Shown here piece by piece: positions 1 to 10,616 of a DNA stretch of 64,000 bases. A program made the translations under genes and the position numbers. The DNA comes from Crambe crambe (taxonomy: Eukaryota > Porifera > Demospongiae > Poecilosclerida > Crambeidae). The notes below the pieces were generated by a model, which searched no databases, was not told the origin of the DNA, and worked only from the letters and a program-made list of their open reading frames with translations. Position 1 is the first letter of the stretch. Each line of letters begins with the position of its first letter. The stretch is from the NCBI GenBank assembly GCA_963924555.1, contig OZ004593.1, positions 2,538,480-2,602,479 of the forward strand, written 5' to 3'.

Positions 1-64
1 GCATAAAAGCTGGAAAGAGCTGGTCAAGTTAATAGTGGTAACTACTGAATACATTATGATCATT
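1..64 (+). promoter_or_regulatory. Putative core promoter and leader of CRM-1
   Basis: The window begins in a CATAAAAG box at 2-9, about 55-60 bp before the ATG. The same box lies at the same distance upstream of CRM-5 and CRM-6. This is the only shared TATA-like element I see near these starts. It is an inference from position and conservation, not a demonstrated promoter. Confidence 0.35.
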
Positions 65-1535
65 ATGTCGAATCGGAGAAACTCAATAGAGTGTATGGCA
101 TTCTGTTTTCTTGTTATATTTACTATACTTCCCTGTATGGATGCTTATAAGATTGCTCCATCACTTGATCATCAATGTCCTCCCTGGACCTCACCACAAA
201 ATGGAAGCTGTAAGTGTGGCAATGACCTCAAAGGAATAGTCAAGTGTGAAAATGGAAAAGGAGCATTTGCTGTGAAGAACTGTTTCTGCATGACGACACT
301 AGAAAATAGTTATTCAGTAATAGTAGGGATATGTCCTTACACATGCATCATAATTATCAGTATGACTCATCTAACCAAACAGAAGATCTTAATAATGAAA
401 CGTGTGGGCCTCATAAAAAAAGAGGGAAAATGTGTGAAAAATGCATCGAAGGCTATGGCTTGCCTGCTTACTCCTATAACTTATCATGTGTGGAGTGCAC
501 AAACTACAAGTATAACTGGCTCAAGTACATAGAAGTGGCTTATGGCCCACTCACTGTCTTCTACTTCATCATCATCTTGTTCAGGATATCAGTTACTAAA
601 GGATACGTGATAGGCTATGTTACTGTAAGTCAAGTGCTATCTATGAAAGTAGGGACCTTGGCAGCACTGAATGCACCAATTAGTCATTCACAACACATTG
701 TCTAATAGCAAGTGTTTCTATTTGGAATCTGGATTTCTTTCGTTCGCCTTTCTGCCTTCACTCTCATCTCTCTCTGCAGGTACTCTCACTTGATTACATT
801 GTAGCAGTCTATCCCATGATATTAGTCCTCCTCACTTACCTATTTGTCAAACTACATGATCGTTTCAGACTGGTTGTGTGGCTCTGCAGGCCAGCATACA
901 CATGCTTCCACCACTTCAAGAAAGAATGGGATATAAAGACCTCTCTCATTGGAGTATTTGCCACTTTCTATCTTCTCTCATATGTCAAGATACTCAGTAT
1001 ATCAGTCAGTTTATTAATACCATCAAGATTTATAATATGAATGGCAATCTTGTAGGATGGTTCTTTCGTTACAATGCCACAATTATTTTGGTATGGAGCG
1101 CTGGCCTTATGGAGTGCTAGCTATTTTAGTGATCATAGTGTTTTGATGTCTGCCGTTCTTGCAGTCGCCATCTTCAGACCCTACAAGAAGAACTGCCATA
1201 ACTTCATTGATATAGCCTTATTTTATTCTCAATGGCACACTGATGATTCTTTCCTCCCTGGGTAGTAACTTTGTGGACCCCATGGATTCTTTCAAACATG
1301 ACATAATCTAGCTATTTTGGAATTGCATACCTGTCGCTCTCAATATCACCTGCATATGGGTTACTACTGTTGATGTAGAAACTCTTGCCTCATAAGTTTA
1401 TCAAAATTAAACTCAAACTTATCTACTCTAAACTTCATTTCTGGAGAAGAGAAGGAGAACTTCAAGAGTCCTTGCCATATCGGTTAGAGCATGACTGTGA
1501 AAAAGACTGTCTACTAACTGATAGAGTTGTTTAAA
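65..1535 (+). pseudogene. CRM-1, broken Cys-rich multipass membrane protein
   Basis: This copy opens with the usual family start (MSNRRN, hydrophobic signal sequence) and the first half of the Cys-rich ectodomain. A frameshift near 370 moves the reading into another frame, which carries CGPHKKRGKMC, the GYGLPAYSYNLSC box and membrane segment 1 and stops at about 703. Family sequence resumes at about 700-1040 with small deletions in the SLYPPFCLHPH block, shifts frame again near 1035, and loses about 100 codons between about 1110 and 1146 (the membrane-5 to membrane-6 region). The tail at 1440-1535 is still recognisable but out of frame. It is the mirror partner of CRM-5 in the large inverted duplication. 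With several independent lesions it is certainly non-functional as a full-length protein. Confidence 0.85.
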
Positions 1536-1544
1536 ATCATAGTG

Positions 1545-2492
1545 GCCGCTAAAATGCTAGCATCATGACACGAATTATTGTTACCATAGTAATCTTTACT
1601 TCCAAGGAGCATAATAATCAGTGTGTGGGGCAATGAGTGTGTATATGTTAACTTTTTCGTTTTGTTTTCATAGGAACTACACATTGTATAGTTAACCAGT
1701 TAATTCAACAAGTTGTGTCATCGTAAGTCCTATGGTTAAGATTGAGGAGGTACTAAAATAATAGAACCTTCTATCTAAACAAAGTTCAAAGGAGCCTTCT
1801 ATCTAAATAAAGTTCAAAGGAGCCTTCTATCTAAATAAAGTTCAAAGGAGACTTCTGTCTGTAAATAAAGCTGAGAGGTTGCTATATATTCTAGCAACGG
1901 CAAACAAGTCAGTTCATAATTATGAGCAAAAATAGCAATAGTTACTAGCTACTATCTAGCATTCATCCATTGCAATACTGCCAATTTGAAGACTTAAATT
2001 TCAACTGGTCATTTAAAGGTGAGTATTCAAAAAAAAAAAAGAAAGAAAAAAAAGAAGATCAATTAGATCTCCATAACATCAAATCTTTAAGTTAAGTAGC
2101 CAATAACACTGTTATTTTAGATAGGGTCATATAAATCACTGCCACACAGGTTTAATCTATCAAGGCAAACAGGACAGACTCTTCTAATAATTATTCTGAA
2201 ACTACTGACTTCTGCTGGAGGATGATAGTAGAATAGATCTCTCAAAACAGAGCTCACATAATAAGTCTCAGCAGTTTACATTGTAACCAAGTGTAGCCAT
2301 GTAGGAAGGTGGATCCCAAAGAAAGTGTTCCACTGTTTCTTAATGCCCATCTACACTAGTGCCATGCTGACTATATACAGTGGCAAGTTAGATGGACATA
2401 GAGTTTCGTGAAAATCTTAAAGTGCAGTAATTATTAGATGACTGGTATACTATTAATGTATGCATTTGCAGGTTTGAATACTGTATCGCAAG
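1545..2492. other. Intergenic spacer CRM-1/CRM-2 with minisatellite
   Basis: No gene is visible. The spacer contains a short 28-bp minisatellite at 1,762-1,870, an A-rich run at 2,029-2,057 and the upstream region of CRM-2. Almost all of it recurs in inverted orientation at 7,763-8,813, and parts recur at 4,910-5,633 and 13,990-14,485. It therefore belongs to the duplicated module rather than being unique sequence. Confidence 0.7.
1762..1870. repeat. 28-bp minisatellite, upstream of CRM genes
   Basis: The units start AAAGTTCAAAGGAGCC, and successive starts at 1,781, 1,809 and 1,837 give a 28-bp period. Diverged versions sit at 4,925-4,995, 8,396-8,612 (minus orientation, expanded) and 14,148-14,270, always in the spacer between two CRM genes. 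The unit number differs in each copy. Confidence 0.85.
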
Positions 2493-4238
2493 ATGAATCT
2501 AATACTGTCACAAATATCACTCTCTCTGCTGATGACGATAGACTTCTCATCATCTACTCCACCTGATCCGCAATGTCCTCTCTGGACCTCACCACAGAAT
2601 GGAAGCTGTAAGTGTGGTAATGACCTCAGGGGAATAGTCAAGTGTGAAGATGGGAGAGGAGCATATGCTCTTACTTACTGTTTTTGCATGACCACGCAAG
2701 ATGATCAGAACACACCCGTTGTAGGTTCCTGTCTATATACATATCACTTGGCTAGAAATGCCAGCAACTACAACAAGATAGGCAGTGGAAATGGTACTCT
2801 TAATGATATGACATGTGGGCCATTTAACCGAAATGGCACGATGTGTGGACGATGCATTGAAGGTTATGGTTTACCAGTTTACTCCTACAACTTATCATGT
2901 GTGGAGTGCACAGACTACAAGTATAACTGGCTCAAGTACATAGCAGTGGCTTATGGCCCACTCACTGTCTTCTACTTCATCATCATCATCTTCAGGATAT
3001 CAGCAACATCTGGATATATGCTAGGCTACGTTACAGTGTGTCAAATGCTGACAATACGAGGTTTGGCTACTATGCTGTTCAATTTCACTACAGGTAGTTT
3101 CACACATAATATTTTTACTAAGTACGCACTAGCACTAGTGTCCATATGGAATCTGGACTTCTTTCGCTCACTCTACCCTCCTTTCTGCCTTCATCCACAT
3201 ATATCAAGTCTGCAGATCATGGTATTGGACTATGCAGTTGCAGTCTATCCTATGGTGCTGATATTCATCACTTACCTCTTCGTAAAGGTCCATGATCGTT
3301 TCAGACTGGTTGTGTGGCTTTGCAGGCCGGCTTACATGTGTTTCCATCATTTCAGGAAAGAGTGGGAGATAAGAAACTCCTTAATTGGAGCATTCGCTAC
3401 ATTTTATCTCCTATCATATGTTAAGATACTTGATGTATCAGGTTCTATATTAAGTCCTATTCAATTTTATGACATAAATGGTACGATTGGAAAGTTTTTC
3501 TATTACCATAATGCCACAGTTCCTTATTTTGGAAAAGAACATGCACCTTATGCCTTACTAGCCATCATTATTTGCCTAGTGTTCAACATCCTTCCATTGG
3601 TTCTTCTCTGCTTGTACCCTTGTCCCTGTTTCCAAAGGTGCCTCAATAAGTTGAGGTATCGCTGGCATACTCTTCATACCTTCATGGATGCCATTTTGGG
3701 ATCCTACAAACACAGACCACAAGAGCGAAGATTCTTTGGAGCAACTTACTTGCTCCTTCGGATATGTAACATTGCAGCCTTTAATGTAGAAACTCCACTT
3801 GTTTACGTGTCAGCAGCTAGTTACATCTGGATGCTAGCAATCACTCTAGCAGCCATTTTCCAACCACATAAAAACAAGTTCCACAACATCATCGACGTTA
3901 TCTTATTCTTTTCTGTCCTGCAATGCTACTTAGTAATGATTTTCTACCTGGAGAAAATGTTTGTAGACTCAATTTATAGCTACAACATTCAATTTATACT
4001 GTACTGCATTGTTGTGTACGTATTCCTCTTTGTAATATTTCTATATGGGCTAATCTTAATTGCACACAAGATTGTACCGTTTAAGTTCACCAAGAAAATT
4101 TTCTCCATTTTATACTCGAAACTTACCATTTTAAAGAGAGAAGACATAGAGGAGGAGTCATTGCCGTATCGACTTGAACAAGAAGATGAGAAAAATCCTC
4201 TTCTAACTGACATGGCACCAAGACATTATTATGTCTAG
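2493..4238 (+). CDS. CRM-2, Cys-rich multipass membrane protein (intact)
   Basis: This is an uninterrupted single-exon ORF of 581 residues. Residues 1-20 are a signal peptide. Residues 21-145 are an extracellular Cys-rich domain with cysteines at about 28, 39, 41, 51, 63, 65, 80, 108, 118, 121, 136 and 139, and with conserved N-glycosylation sequons at NGSC and NLSC. Hydrophobic segments follow at about 147-169, 175-195, 238-264, 295-317, 351-374, 412-436, 440-457, 463-485 and 499-525. The cytosolic tail contains ESLPYRLE and then EKNPLL, a match to the ExxxLL sorting signal. In place of the CPYTC of most paralogues it has CLYTY, so one cysteine is absent. The family has no name I recognise. 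Its architecture suggests a surface receptor or transporter, and its ligand is unknown. It is the closest relative of CRM-4. Confidence 0.9.
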   Translation: MNLILSQISLSLLMTIDFSSSTPPDPQCPLWTSPQNGSCKCGNDLRGIVKCEDGRGAYALTYCFCMTTQDDQNTPVVGSCLYTYHLARNASNYNKIGSGNGTLNDMTCGPFNRNGTMCGRCIEGYGLPVYSYNLSCVECTDYKYNWLKYIAVAYGPLTVFYFIIIIFRISATSGYMLGYVTVCQMLTIRGLATMLFNFTTGSFTHNIFTKYALALVSIWNLDFFRSLYPPFCLHPHISSLQIMVLDYAVAVYPMVLIFITYLFVKVHDRFRLVVWLCRPAYMCFHHFRKEWEIRNSLIGAFATFYLLSYVKILDVSGSILSPIQFYDINGTIGKFFYYHNATVPYFGKEHAPYALLAIIICLVFNILPLVLLCLYPCPCFQRCLNKLRYRWHTLHTFMDAILGSYKHRPQERRFFGATYLLLRICNIAAFNVETPLVYVSAASYIWMLAITLAAIFQPHKNKFHNIIDVILFFSVLQCYLVMIFYLEKMFVDSIYSYNIQFILYCIVVYVFLFVIFLYGLILIAHKIVPFKFTKKIFSILYSKLTILKREDIEEESLPYRLEQEDEKNPLLTDMAPRHYYV

Positions 4239-5633
4239 CAGAAATAACAGGACAGTGCCATTTTAAGCATAACATGGAACCATTATAAGCCACTTCTCCA
4301 CATCACAAGCATGTTTATACCACGAAAATGTCATCAAAATACATCCACTCAGTTGTACTTCCCAGTTGTAGTAAAGTCACCTGTATAGTAGTGGACAAAG
4401 GAATTTATATAACTGTATTTACATGATTTATACTAATCATTATGAAAAAAGTATCAGAAATGTGTAACTATATAGGTAGTTTCTACGTTATTTTGCCAAC
4501 CTTCTTCCCCAAATTAATGTGTACTTATATACATGCTTCCAAAATATGTTCTCATGGTTATGCTATACACTGCTTCCAAAATACCTGCAATTTATATAAT
4601 GTTGCAATCATGCACCCACTCCTATAGCTGTAGCATATGTTCTTATGTTATTACAAGAATAGACCTTAAAATTAATGTAAGTATTACTGTAAAAATGAAA
4701 GTGTGTACTGCACACTAAAAAAACAAAACAGTTTGTGCATTGGGACGAAATGGTGTGCAGTAAACACTTTCATTTTTACATTGCAATATTATGATATATC
4801 ATATCAATAAGGGGGAAAACATTTCCGTCGAAATGAAAAATGTAGGGATGACCATTGCTCGAAAGTATTGATGAAGTTTGTGTCAACTTTGAATGTGTTT
4901 TTTTATTTTGTTTTCATAAAGAACCTTCAATAATGAAGTTCAAAGGAGCCTTCAATCTAAATAAAGTTCAAAGGAGCTTTCGATCTAAATAAACTTAGTT
5001 TAAAGGTTGCCATTCCAGCAACAGGAAATCAGTCAGTTCATCTGGGCAAAAAAATCACAGTTACTATACTATCCAGTAGCTACTGCCATTTCAAAGACTT
5101 GAATTTCAAACTAAAGTCAGTGCTCTACTCTCATATGCAGAAGTTAGTATGAGTGGGGGGTTTTTTTTTAACGTTTTGACCTATTAAAATAAACAGGACA
5201 GACACTTCTAATACTTGTTTCTGAAACTAAAACTACTGACTTCTGCTGGAGGATGATATTAGAATAAAACAGCTCACGTAATAAGTCTCAGGAGTTTTGA
5301 AACATCCTAACTTACCGTGTTTATACATACAGTCCCTGATAGAGAACCCAATAAAGGAATACAAAGAAATTTTACCAATAGCTAGTAAGTAGGAGAACAG
5401 TAGGACATTATGAAAACTTTCAACATGTAACTAAGTGTACCCATTGTAGGAAAGTGGATTCCAAAGAAAGTGTTTCACTCTTAATGCCCATTTACACTAG
5501 TAGCTACCATGCTGACTATACAATGGCAAGTTAGATGGACATAGAGTTTCTCACTGGCAAGTGAAAATCTTAAAAGTGCAGTAATTTTTAGATGACTGGT
5601 ACATTTGCAGGTTTGAATACTGTATTGCAAGAT
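4239..5633. other. Spacer with nested repeats, centre of the large palindrome
   Basis: I see no gene. The stretch holds the right edge of the left palindrome arm (to about 4,252), a short foldback element at 4,688-4,780, a diverged half of foldback family A near 4,806-4,870 (with the shared GTAGGGATGACC box), a decayed minisatellite at 4,925-4,995, and from about 5,160 a further direct copy of the CRM-2 upstream region. Confidence 0.65.
4688..4780. repeat. Short foldback element, family E
   Basis: The two ends are inverted copies of TGTAAAAATGAAAGTGT, followed by a shared TACTGCACAC/GTGTGCAGTA stretch. Related palindromes are at 45,738-45,830 and 51,971-52,103, and a weak single arm is near 49,533-49,560. 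It is a MITE-like non-coding element. I cannot assign a transposase family. Confidence 0.75.
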
Positions 5634-5850
5634 GAATCTAATACTGTCACAAATATCACTCTCTCTGCTAATGGCGATAGACTTCTCATCATCTACTCCA
5701 CCTGATCTGCCATGTCCTCTCTGGACCTCACCACAGAATGGAAGTTGTAAGTGTTGCATATGCTCTTACTTACTGCTTCTGCATGACCATGCAAGATGAT
5801 CAGAACACACCCATTGTAGGTTCCTGTCCATATACATATCACTTGAAGGT
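5634..5850 (+). pseudogene. CRM-3, 5' fragment with internal deletion
   Basis: This is a CRM-2-like start (MNLILSQ signal peptide, CPLWTSPQNGSCK). It loses about 46 bp right after the CKC motif, joining AAGTGT to GCATATGC, so the remaining ectodomain (YCFCMT and the following sequence) is frame-shifted. Homology stops near 5,850, after the segment equivalent to CPYTYHL. It is a truncated third copy of CRM-2 lying in the spacer of the large palindrome. Confidence 0.85.
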
Positions 5851-6027
5851 TGGCTATATAAACATTGTATGCAAGATTTATAATGAAATCATAATGATAA
5901 TATTATATTGTCCACTACTTTATCACCATAAAAAGGAACATGCATAACAGGTGATTTTACTACCCCTGTATTCCAGTGGATTGATGTCATAGCTACTCTT
6001 AAGAAAAATACTTTCCTGTTATTTCTG

Positions 6028-7762
6028 CTAGACATAATGTCTTGGTGCCATGTCAGTTAGAAGAGAATTTTTCTCATTTTCTTGCTCAAGTCGATACGGT
6101 AATGACTCCTCCTCTATGTCTTCTCTCTTTAAAATGGTAAGTTTCGAGTATAGAATGGAGAAAATTTTCTTGGCAAACTTAAACGGTACAATCTTGTATG
6201 CAATTAAGATTAACCCATATAGAACTATTACGAAGAGGAATGTGAATATAACAATGCGATACAGTATAAATTGAAATTCGTAGCTATGAATTGGATCTAC
6301 AAACATTTTCTCCAGGTAGAAAACCGTTACTAAGTAGCATTGCAGGATGGAAAATAATAAGGTAATGTCGATGATGTTGTGGAACTTGTTTTTATGTGGT
6401 TGGAAAATGGCTGCTAGAGTGATTGCTAGCATCCAGATGTAACTAGCTGCTGATGCATAAACAAGTGGACTTTCTAAATTAAAGGCTGTCACGTTACATA
6501 TCCGAAAGAAAAAGTATGTTGCACCAAAGTATCTTCGCTCTTGTGGTCTGTGTTTGTAGGATCTCAAAATGGCATCCATGAAGGTATGAAGAGTATGCCA
6601 GTGATACCTTGATTTATTGAGGCACCTTTGGAAACAGGGACAAGGGTACGAGAACCAATGGAAGGATGTTGAACACTAGGCAAATAATAATGGCTAGTAA
6701 GGCATAAGGTGCATGTTCTTTTCCAAAATAAGGAACTGTGGCATTATGGTAATAGAAAAACTTTCCAATCGTACCATTTATATCATAAAATTGAGTAGGA
6801 GCTAATATAGAACCTGATACATCAAGTATCTTAACATACGATAGGAGATAAAATGTAGCAAATGCTCCAATTAAGGAGTTTTTTATCTCCCACTCTTTCC
6901 TGAAATGATGGAAACACATGTAAGCCGGCCTGCAAAGCCACACAACCAGTCTGAAACGATCATGGACCTTTACGAAGAGGTAAGTGATGAATATCAGCAC
7001 CATGGGATAGACTGCTACTGCATAGTCCAATGACATAATCTGCAGACTTGAAATATGTGGATGAAGGCAGAAAGGAGGGTAGAGTGAGCGAAAGAAGTCC
7101 AGATTCCATATGGACACTAATGCTTGTGTGTACTTAGTAAAAATATTATGTGTGAGACTATCTTTAGTGAAATTGAACACCATAGTAGCCAAACCTCGTA
7201 TTGTCAGCATTTGACACACTGTAACGTAGCCTAGCATATATCCAGATGTTGCTGATATCCTGAAGATGATGATGATGAAGTAGAAGACAGTGAGTGGGCC
7301 ATAAGCCACTACTATGTACTTGAGCCAGTTATATTTGTAATCTGTGCACTCCACACATGATATGTTGTAGGAATAAACTGGTAAACCATAACCTTAATTG
7401 CATCGTCCACACATCGTGCCATTTCGGTTAAATGGCCCACACGTCATATCATTAAGAGTACCATTTCCACTGCTTATCTTGTTGTAGTTGCTGGCATTTC
7501 TAGCCAAGTGATATGTGTAATAACAGGAACCTACAACGGGTGTGTTCTGATCATCTTGCGTGGTCATGCAGAAGCAGTAAGTAAGAGCATATGCTCCTCT
7601 CCCATCTTCACACTTGACTATTCCCCTGAGGTCATTACCACACTTACAGCTTCCATTCTGTGGTGAGGTCCAGAGAGGGCATTGCGGATCAGGTGGAGTA
7701 GATGATGAGACGTCTATCGCCATCAGCAGATAGAGTAATATTTGTGACAGTATTAGATTCAT
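6028..7762 (-). pseudogene. CRM-4, near-complete copy with one nonsense codon and one frameshift
   Basis: It is very close to CRM-2 throughout. The first 122 codons are intact, then ATTGAA of the CIEGYG box has become AATTAA and creates a TAA stop at about 7,392. The frame continues downstream through membrane segments 1-5, and a deletion of about 8 bp at about 6,645 (in the LLCLYPCPCFQ block) shifts it. The last 183 codons, including the dileucine-type tail (EKNSLL), are open again. With only two lesions this is a young pseudogene, or possibly a null allele of a gene intact in other individuals. Confidence 0.88.
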
Positions 7763-8813
7763 CTTGTGATACAGTATTCAAACCTGCAAATAGTACCAGT
7801 CATCTAAAAATTACTACACTTTAAAATTTTCACTTGCCAGTGAGAAACTCTATGTCCATCTAACTAGCCATTGTATATAGTCAGCATGGCACTAGTGTAG
7901 ATGGGCATTAAGAAACAGTGGAAGACTTTCTTTGGAATCCACTTTTCTACATGGCTACACTTGGTTACAATGTTGCTAGCTAAATAATGAAAGTGTTTCA
8001 TAATGTCCTTATAAGCACAGTAAGTTTGAAACTGCTGAGACTTATTATGTGAGCTCTGTTTTGAGAGATCAGAAGTCAGTAGTTTCAGAATAATTATTAG
8101 AAGAGTCTGTCCTGTTTGCCTTGATAAGTTTAACCTGTGTGGCAGTGATTTATATGACCCTATCTAAAATAACAGTGTTATTGGCTACTTAACTTAAAGA
8201 TTTGATGCTATGGAGATCGAAATGATCTTCTTTCTTTTTTTTTCTTTTTTTTTTGAATACTCACCTTTAAATGACTTCAGTTGAAATTCAAGTCTTCAAA
8301 TTGGCAGTATTGCAATGGATGAGTGCTATAGATAGTAGCTAGTAACTATTGCTATTTTTTGCTCATAATTATGAACTGACTTGTTTGCCGTTGCTGGAAT
8401 AGCAACCTCTCAGCTTTATTTATAGACAGAAGTCTCCTTTGAACTTTATTTATAGACAGAAGTCTCCTTTGAACTTTATTTAGATAGAAGGCTTCTTTGA
8501 ACTTTATAGAAGGCTCTTTTAGATTGAAGGCTTTTTAAAACTTTATTTAGATTGAAGGCTTCTTTGAACTTTATTTAGATAGAAGGCTCCTTTGAACTTT
8601 GTTTAGATAGAAGGTTCTATTATTTATTACCTCCTCAATCTCAACCATAGGACTTATGATGACACAACTTGTAGAATTAACTGGTTAACTATACAATGTG
8701 TAGTTTCTATGAAAACAAAACGAAAAATTAACACATACACACTCATTGCCCACACACTGATTATGATGCTCCTTGGAAGTAAAAATTATACTGTATGGTA
8801 ACAATAATTCGTG
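7763..8813. other. Spacer CRM-4/CRM-5, mirror of 1,545-2,492
   Basis: No gene is visible. The sequence is the reverse complement of the CRM-1/CRM-2 spacer with small indels. The minisatellite at 8,396-8,612 is longer than its counterpart on the left arm and contains duplicated units. Confidence 0.75.
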
Positions 8814-10535
8814 TCATGATGCTAGCATTTTATCAGTTAGCAGACAATCTTTTTCACTGTCGTGCTCTAACCGATATGGCAAGGACTCTTGAAGTTCTCC
8901 TTCTCTTCTCCAGAAGTGAAGCTTAGAGTGTTTTAGTTTAGTTTTGATAAACTTATGTGGCAATAGTTTCCACATCAACAGTAGTAACCCATATGCAGGT
9001 GATATTGAGAACGACAGGTATGCAATTCCAAGATAGATTACAGAGCCACTATCTAGGGAGGAAAGAATCATCAGTGTGCCATTGAGAATAGAAGAAAATA
9101 GTGCTATATCAATGAAGTTATGGCAGTTCTTCTTGTAAGGTCTGAAGATGGCGACTGCAAGAATGGTGGATATCAAAATGTAGCACACCCCTATTAAGTT
9201 TATGTAGGGGTGTAGACTAACAATAAGGTACACATATATCATTCTCAGTATCAAATAAAAAGCTGCAAAATGTCTTCGTTCCCTAGGCCTGTGACTATAA
9301 CATCCTAATATGGCATCTATGAAGATATGGAGGGAGTGAAAATGGTATCTTGACCGGTTGAGACACCACTGGAAGCAGGGACATGGGTACAAGCAGAAGA
9401 GAATTAAGGGAAGAACATTGAACACTATGATCACTAAAATAGCTAATACTCCAAAAGGCCAGTGCTCCATACCAAAATATTGCATTGTGGCATTGTAACG
9501 AAAGCACCATCCTCCAAGATTGCCATTCATATTATAAAATCTTGATGGTGTTAATAAACTGACTGATATACTGAGTATCTTGACATATGAGAGAAGATAG
9601 AAAGTGGCAAATGCTCCAATAAGAGAGGTCTTTATATCCCATTCTTTCTTGAAGTGACGGAAGCATGTGTATGCTGGTCTGCAGAGCCACACAACCAGTC
9701 TGAAACGATCATGCAGTTTGACGAATAGGTAAGTGAGGAGGACTAATATCATGGGATAGACTGCTACAGTGTAATCAAGTGAGAGTATCTGCAGAATTGA
9801 AAGATGAGGGTGAAGGCAGAAAGGAGGGTAGAGCGAACGAAAGAAATCCAGATTCCAAATAGAAACACTTGCTATTAGGTATTTTATGACAATGTGTTGT
9901 GAATGACTAATTTGTGCATTCAGTGCTGTCAAGGTCTCTACTTTCATGGATTGGATTTGACTTACAGTGACATAGCCCATCATGTATCCTTTAGTAACTG
10001 ATATCCTGAAGAAGATGATGATGAAGTAGAAGACAGTGAGTGGGCCATAAGCCACTGCTATGTACTTGAGCCAGTTATACTTGTAGTCTGTGCACTCCAC
10101 ACATGATAAGTTGTAGGAGTAAACAGGTAAACCATGACCTTCAATGCATTGTCCACACATTTTCCCTCTTCTTTTATGAGGCCCACATGTTTCATTATTA
10201 AGATCTTCTGTTTGGTTAGTGTTTATAAGATGAGTCATACTGATACTTAAGATGCATGTGTAAGGACATATCCCTACTAATACTGAATTGCTATTTTCTT
10301 GTGTCGTCATGCAGAAACAGTTCTTCAAAGCAAATGCTCCTTTTCCATTTTCACACATGACTATTCCTTTGAGGTCATTGCCACACTTACAGCTTCCATT
10401 TTGTGGTGAGGTCCAGGGCGGGCATTGATGATCAAGTGATGGAGCAATCTTATAAGCATCCATACAGGAAAGTATAGTAAAAATAACAAGAAAACAGAAT
10501 GCCATACACTCTATTGAGTTTCTCCGATTCGACAT
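8814..10535 (-). CDS. CRM-5, Cys-rich multipass membrane protein (intact)
   Basis: This is an open single-exon gene of 573 residues from the preferred ATG at 10,535 (MSNRRNS). The frame extends 27 codons further to 10,616, but that extension overlaps the TATA-like box at 10,591-10,598, and CRM-6 starts at the equivalent of 10,535. The protein has a signal peptide, a Cys-rich ectodomain with CPPWTSPQNGSC, CPYTC, CGPHKRRGKMCGQC and YNLSCVEC boxes, and then eight or nine membrane segments. Relative to CRM-6 it lacks about 12 residues of the loop before the last membrane segment (the NPMDSFKYD part) and three residues before KLHFW; both are in-frame losses. The tail has ESLPYRLEHD and EKDCLL. Confidence 0.88.
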   Translation of the reverse strand: MSNRRNSIECMAFCFLVIFTILSCMDAYKIAPSLDHQCPPWTSPQNGSCKCGNDLKGIVMCENGKGAFALKNCFCMTTQENSNSVLVGICPYTCILSISMTHLINTNQTEDLNNETCGPHKRRGKMCGQCIEGHGLPVYSYNLSCVECTDYKYNWLKYIAVAYGPLTVFYFIIIFFRISVTKGYMMGYVTVSQIQSMKVETLTALNAQISHSQHIVIKYLIASVSIWNLDFFRSLYPPFCLHPHLSILQILSLDYTVAVYPMILVLLTYLFVKLHDRFRLVVWLCRPAYTCFRHFKKEWDIKTSLIGAFATFYLLSYVKILSISVSLLTPSRFYNMNGNLGGWCFRYNATMQYFGMEHWPFGVLAILVIIVFNVLPLILFCLYPCPCFQWCLNRSRYHFHSLHIFIDAILGCYSHRPRERRHFAAFYLILRMIYVYLIVSLHPYINLIGVCYILISTILAVAIFRPYKKNCHNFIDIALFSSILNGTLMILSSLDSGSVIYLGIAYLSFSISPAYGLLLLMWKLLPHKFIKTKLKHSKLHFWRREGELQESLPYRLEHDSEKDCLLTDKMLAS

Positions 10536-10590
10536 AATGATCATAACGTATTCAGTAGTTGCCACTATTAATTTGACCAGCTCTTTCCAC

Positions 10591-10598
10591 CTTTTATG
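10591..10598 (-). promoter_or_regulatory. TATA-like box upstream of CRM-5
   Basis: CATAAAAG on the minus strand, about 56 bp before the preferred ATG. The same box is at 16,284-16,291 before CRM-6 and at 2-9 before CRM-1, embedded in a conserved context (GGTGGTTTATGCATAAAAG). Confidence 0.4.
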
Positions 10599-10616
10599 CA
10601 TAAACCACCTCCCCAT

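Noticed and set aside
2453..2641. Open frames antisense to CRM genes (also 3,989-4,213, 6,050-6,274, 9,295-9,510, 45,423-45,665, 50,286-50,495).
   Set aside because: They recur at the same place in every paralogue because the sense sequence is conserved. They are shadows of the real frame.
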